This document shows, piece by piece, positions 22,732 to 24,504 of a stretch of 24,504 nt of DNA. The notes under the pieces were generated by a model, which saw only the letters and a list, made by a program, of their open reading frames with translations, was not told where the DNA came from and did no database searches. Source of the DNA: Bacillota bacterium (GTDB lineage: Bacteria; Bacillota; Sulfobacillia; Sulfobacillales; Sulfobacillaceae); the NCBI GenBank assembly GCA_023488565.1, contig JAMDDZ010000131.1, positions 1 to 24,504 on the forward strand. Direction: 5' to 3'. Each line of letters opens with the position of its first letter. Position 1 is the first letter of the stretch. The position numbers were made by a program, and so were the translations under genes.

Positions 22732-22763
22732 AAACCCCTTCTCTAAAAAGAAGGGGTTTTTTT
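22732..22763 (+). terminator. Strong terminator after hpf
   Basis: AAACCCCTTCT (22732-22742) pairs perfectly with AGAAGGGGTTT (22749-22759) around a 6-nt loop, with T7 at 22757-22763. Confidence 0.95.
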
Positions 22764-22769
22764 CATTTA

Positions 22770-22798
22770 TTGACTTGAAAAGAAGGAATCTGGAAAAT
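22770..22798 (+). promoter_or_regulatory. Possible sigma-A promoter before the 22836 gene
   Basis: TTGACT at 22770-22775 is followed after 17 nt by GAAAAT at 22793-22798, which matches four of six -10 positions. It lies just behind the hpf terminator, where a new promoter is needed. The weak -10 makes this tentative. Confidence 0.4.
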
Positions 22799-22835
22799 CC
22801 CGTCGAAAGACTAAAATATGCCCATAGGAGGACCT

Positions 22836-23453
22836 ATGACAATATCATGGCGGGAACTTGAAAACATCATCCTACGCATCCCCTACATTCAGGGGGCGCA
22901 CGTCGTGCCGGACGAAGAGGGGCATCCGAAAGTTCATGTTCTGGCGACAGCGGTTCAGCCGCCGCGGCATATTATTCGTGAAGTCACAGCGCTTCTGCGC
23001 AGTGTCGGTTTCATGAATGCCAACGCCGATTGGGTTACTGTAGTTCAGGTACATGAGGAGGGAGATACCGCATTTTCGTCAACACGGCTTTCGATCGCGG
23101 GATTTGCGGTAGGACATAACGGCTCTGGGATTCAAGCAACATGTCGATTGAATCGTGGAGTGGAAGTGTTTGAAGCCGTGGCCATTGGCCCTTCTTTAGC
23201 GGCAGCAATGGCTATGGCAACCGTGGGTTCAGTAAACGAGGCGTTGGCTCGGCTGGATCATCTGGTATTTAACGGAGTGGACATTATCCGCAGCGGGGGC
23301 ATTGAAGTAGTCCTGGTGACTGTTGTGGAGTCGGGCAATGAAGTGCTGTCGGGTAGTGCCGTATTTCGCGATACCATGGAAGATTCAGTGATTCGGGCGA
23401 CTCTAGATGCGGTTAATCGTAGGTTCTTGGTATATACCGGGCAAAAAGTTTGA
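22836..23453 (+). CDS. Conserved two-domain protein of unknown function
   Basis: I do not recognise a named family. The 205-residue protein seems cytoplasmic and has two parts. The N-terminal 75 residues read like a small alpha/beta domain: helix, IQGAHVVPDEEGHPKVHVLA, PPRHIIREVTALL, then WVTVVQV. After a linker, residues of about 85-205 alternate beta strands with a helix rich in Ala and Met (PSLAAAMAMATVGSVNEALA). They end with the strands EVVLVTVVES and LSGSAVF and a helix, ATLDAVNRRF. This resembles uncharacterised proteins I recall from other deep-branching Firmicutes and actinobacteria, but I cannot confirm that. AGGAGG lies 4 nt before the ATG. It stands alone after the hpf terminator. 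Confidence 0.75.
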   Translation: MTISWRELENIILRIPYIQGAHVVPDEEGHPKVHVLATAVQPPRHIIREVTALLRSVGFMNANADWVTVVQVHEEGDTAFSSTRLSIAGFAVGHNGSGIQATCRLNRGVEVFEAVAIGPSLAAAMAMATVGSVNEALARLDHLVFNGVDIIRSGGIEVVLVTVVESGNEVLSGSAVFRDTMEDSVIRATLDAVNRRFLVYTGQKV

Positions 23454-23522
23454 AAGATTCGACCAACTGAATTTGACCCGAAGCGAACAATTTATGTGGG
23501 ATAGCCCCAAGAGGAGGGCACC

Positions 23523-23540
23523 ATGTGGCGATTACGATAG
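23523..23540 (+). CDS. Possible five-codon leader ORF
   Basis: ATG TGG CGA TTA CGA TAG, encoding MWRLR, is preceded by a perfect AGGAGG (23512-23517) at 5-nt spacing. Its stop overlaps the GGAGT that would serve the next small frame. It could be a regulatory leader; a chance match cannot be excluded. Confidence 0.3.
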   Translation: MWRLR

Positions 23541-23555
23541 GAGTAATAGCCAAAT

Positions 23556-23633
23556 ATGAAGGGTCTGGTTCGTCACCTCGTTGCAGGATTAGTTGAAGTT
23601 TTAACCGTAGGTGGAACTTTTATGCTCGACTAA
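23556..23633 (+). CDS. Possible 25-residue small protein
   Basis: A short frame starting MKGLVRHLVAGLVEVL and ending GGTFMLD, with one basic patch and an amphipathic hydrophobic helix. GGAGT lies 11 nt upstream, and it sits in the leader of the HD-GYP gene, 42 nt before that start. The hydrophobic, peptide-like composition and ribosome site argue for translation, but length alone gives no statistical support. It might be a signalling peptide, a small membrane protein or a leader. Confidence 0.4.
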   Translation: MKGLVRHLVAGLVEVLTVGGTFMLD

Positions 23634-23675
23634 AGACAGTTGGTCGGTAATAGTTGAGAGGAAGGTGGGGTGGTT

Positions 23676-24504
23676 ATGTATCCAAAGAAGATGAGATTCT
23701 TTATTGGAGCAACAAGTCTAATTGCTTTGGGTGTTTTCGCAGACGAAGTTCACTCCCTAAGTGGATTAAACATTGGCTTTGCGATAATGGCGCTCATCAC
23801 GCTCTTATCTTCGATATATGCTTTAGAGATGATACGCGGACATGGCTTAGTCTCATTTCAGTTGCCCGCGTTGGTAGCCTCAAGTATTATGTTGGGTCCG
23901 GCTCGTGCAGCTTTGATAGCACTTTTATTTACGTTTAATGGTAAAGAACTTCGTGGCCAAGTGAAATGGCCATCCCTTGTCTTTAATCGTGCCCAATTTA
24001 TTATTATTGTGGGAGTTTCTTCTTGGGTTTTTACATCTTTTGGCGGGTTTGGTACATGGCTAAAGATTGAGGGAATTAATATTCCAGTGATTCTATCTTC
24101 ATTAATTGCGTTTATCCTAAATGTCTCTTTTGTCAATATTGCCATCGCACTTCGGCAGAACAGATCGCTTCTGGAATCATTGAGGGTGTACATGCAGTGG
24201 GCGCTCCCTAGTGTATCCCTTCTAATTCCAATTGCTTATTTTATGGCTGCGGTTTATCATTACTCAGGCGTATGGCTAGAATTGTTCTTCCTCATCCCCC
24301 TCGCTGGCGTACGTTGGACCGTTGTGCTTGTTAAGGCTCTTCGCCAAGCTTACTTCAACACTATCCGGGTCATGTTGGCTGCCTTGGATGCCAAGGATCC
24401 ATATACGTACGGCCACAGTATGCGTGTTGGCCATTACGGGATGTTGCTGGCACAGCATATGGAGATGCCGGAAGATAAGGTTGAAGGAGTACGGTTTGCC
24501 GGGA
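23676..24504 (+). CDS. Membrane HD-GYP c-di-GMP phosphodiesterase, cut by window end
   Basis: An uninterrupted frame of 276 codons that runs off the window. Residues 1-225 form about seven or eight membrane segments, including FNRAQF at 103-108, the same motif at the same position as in the GGDEF protein at 19998. After AALDAKDPYTYGHSMRVGHYG (236-255) begins an HD-GYP domain. This is the family's opening motif with the conserved His; the HD and GYP residues lie beyond the edge. HD-GYP proteins hydrolyse c-di-GMP. The ATG follows GAGAGGAAGGTGGGG. The gene is visibly AT-richer than its neighbours, with many TTT, ATT and TCT codons. Confidence 0.85.
   Translation, partial: MYPKKMRFFIGATSLIALGVFADEVHSLSGLNIGFAIMALITLLSSIYALEMIRGHGLVSFQLPALVASSIMLGPARAALIALLFTFNGKELRGQVKWPSLVFNRAQFIIIVGVSSWVFTSFGGFGTWLKIEGINIPVILSSLIAFILNVSFVNIAIALRQNRSLLESLRVYMQWALPSVSLLIPIAYFMAAVYHYSGVWLELFFLIPLAGVRWTVVLVKALRQAYFNTIRVMLAALDAKDPYTYGHSMRVGHYGMLLAQHMEMPEDKVEGVRFAG

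Noticed and set aside
1..24504. CRISPR arrays, tRNA or rRNA genes, insertion sequences, prophage genes
   Set aside because: No direct-repeat arrays, no cloverleaf or rRNA text, no transposase or phage-type protein and no flanking terminal repeats were seen.

Overview
The window looks like chromosomal DNA of a thermophilic or acidophilic endospore-forming Firmicute, most likely Sulfobacillus or a close relative. The reasons are the Firmicute gene order, the sporulation genes spoIIQ-like and spoIIID, the SAM-I riboswitch in front of metK, moderately high GC with frequent GTG/TTG starts, and strong AGGAGG-type ribosome binding sites. The genus is an inference; the phylum-level call is firm. Every gene I support is on the + strand.

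Region 1 (1-7000) is the classic Bacillus-type translation/housekeeping cluster. It runs rpmE (L31), prfA (RF1), prmC (RF methylase), a small rhodanese, an ArsB/NhaD-type permease, ywlC/tsaC (tRNA t6A synthesis), ywlE (protein-arginine phosphatase), rpiB, ywlG and upp. Most of these genes overlap or nearly touch. In B. subtilis the interval between prmC and ywlC includes spoIIR, and glyA lies before upp; here both are absent, and the rhodanese and permease sit in the first gap. A two-step terminator follows upp.

Region 2 (7100-14520) is a complete F1Fo ATP synthase operon (two AtpI/AtpZ-type accessory genes, then B E F H A G D C). It has a good sigma-A promoter and a structured leader of about 230 nt. 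Subunit c has a proton-type site. Subunits a and gamma carry unusual substitutions, and gamma has an Ala/Gly-rich insertion.

Region 3 (14520-17900) holds a membrane protein gene split by a T10 homopolymer, a macro-domain hydrolase, a gap of about 550 nt without a credible gene, a YwmB-like exported protein, a SpoIIQ-like LytM protein that has lost all three zinc ligands, and spoIIID. The order ywmB - spoIIQ - spoIIID behind the atp operon matches the sporulation block of other Firmicutes, with murA and spoIID missing.

Region 4 (17900-21632) holds metK behind a SAM-I riboswitch and a perfect TTGACA-17-TATAAT promoter, a short membrane-anchored GT-A-like protein with a hairpin over its ribosome binding site, and a membrane-GAF-GGDEF diguanylate cyclase with an intact I-site.

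Region 5 (21633-24504) begins with a cluster of DnaA-box-like nonamers. Then come a cold-shock protein, long-form HPF, an uncharacterised two-domain protein, two short leader-type reading frames, and the start of an AT-richer membrane HD-GYP gene that runs off the window. The GGDEF and HD-GYP proteins appear to share the same membrane domain, so this stretch may encode opposing c-di-GMP enzymes responding to related inputs.
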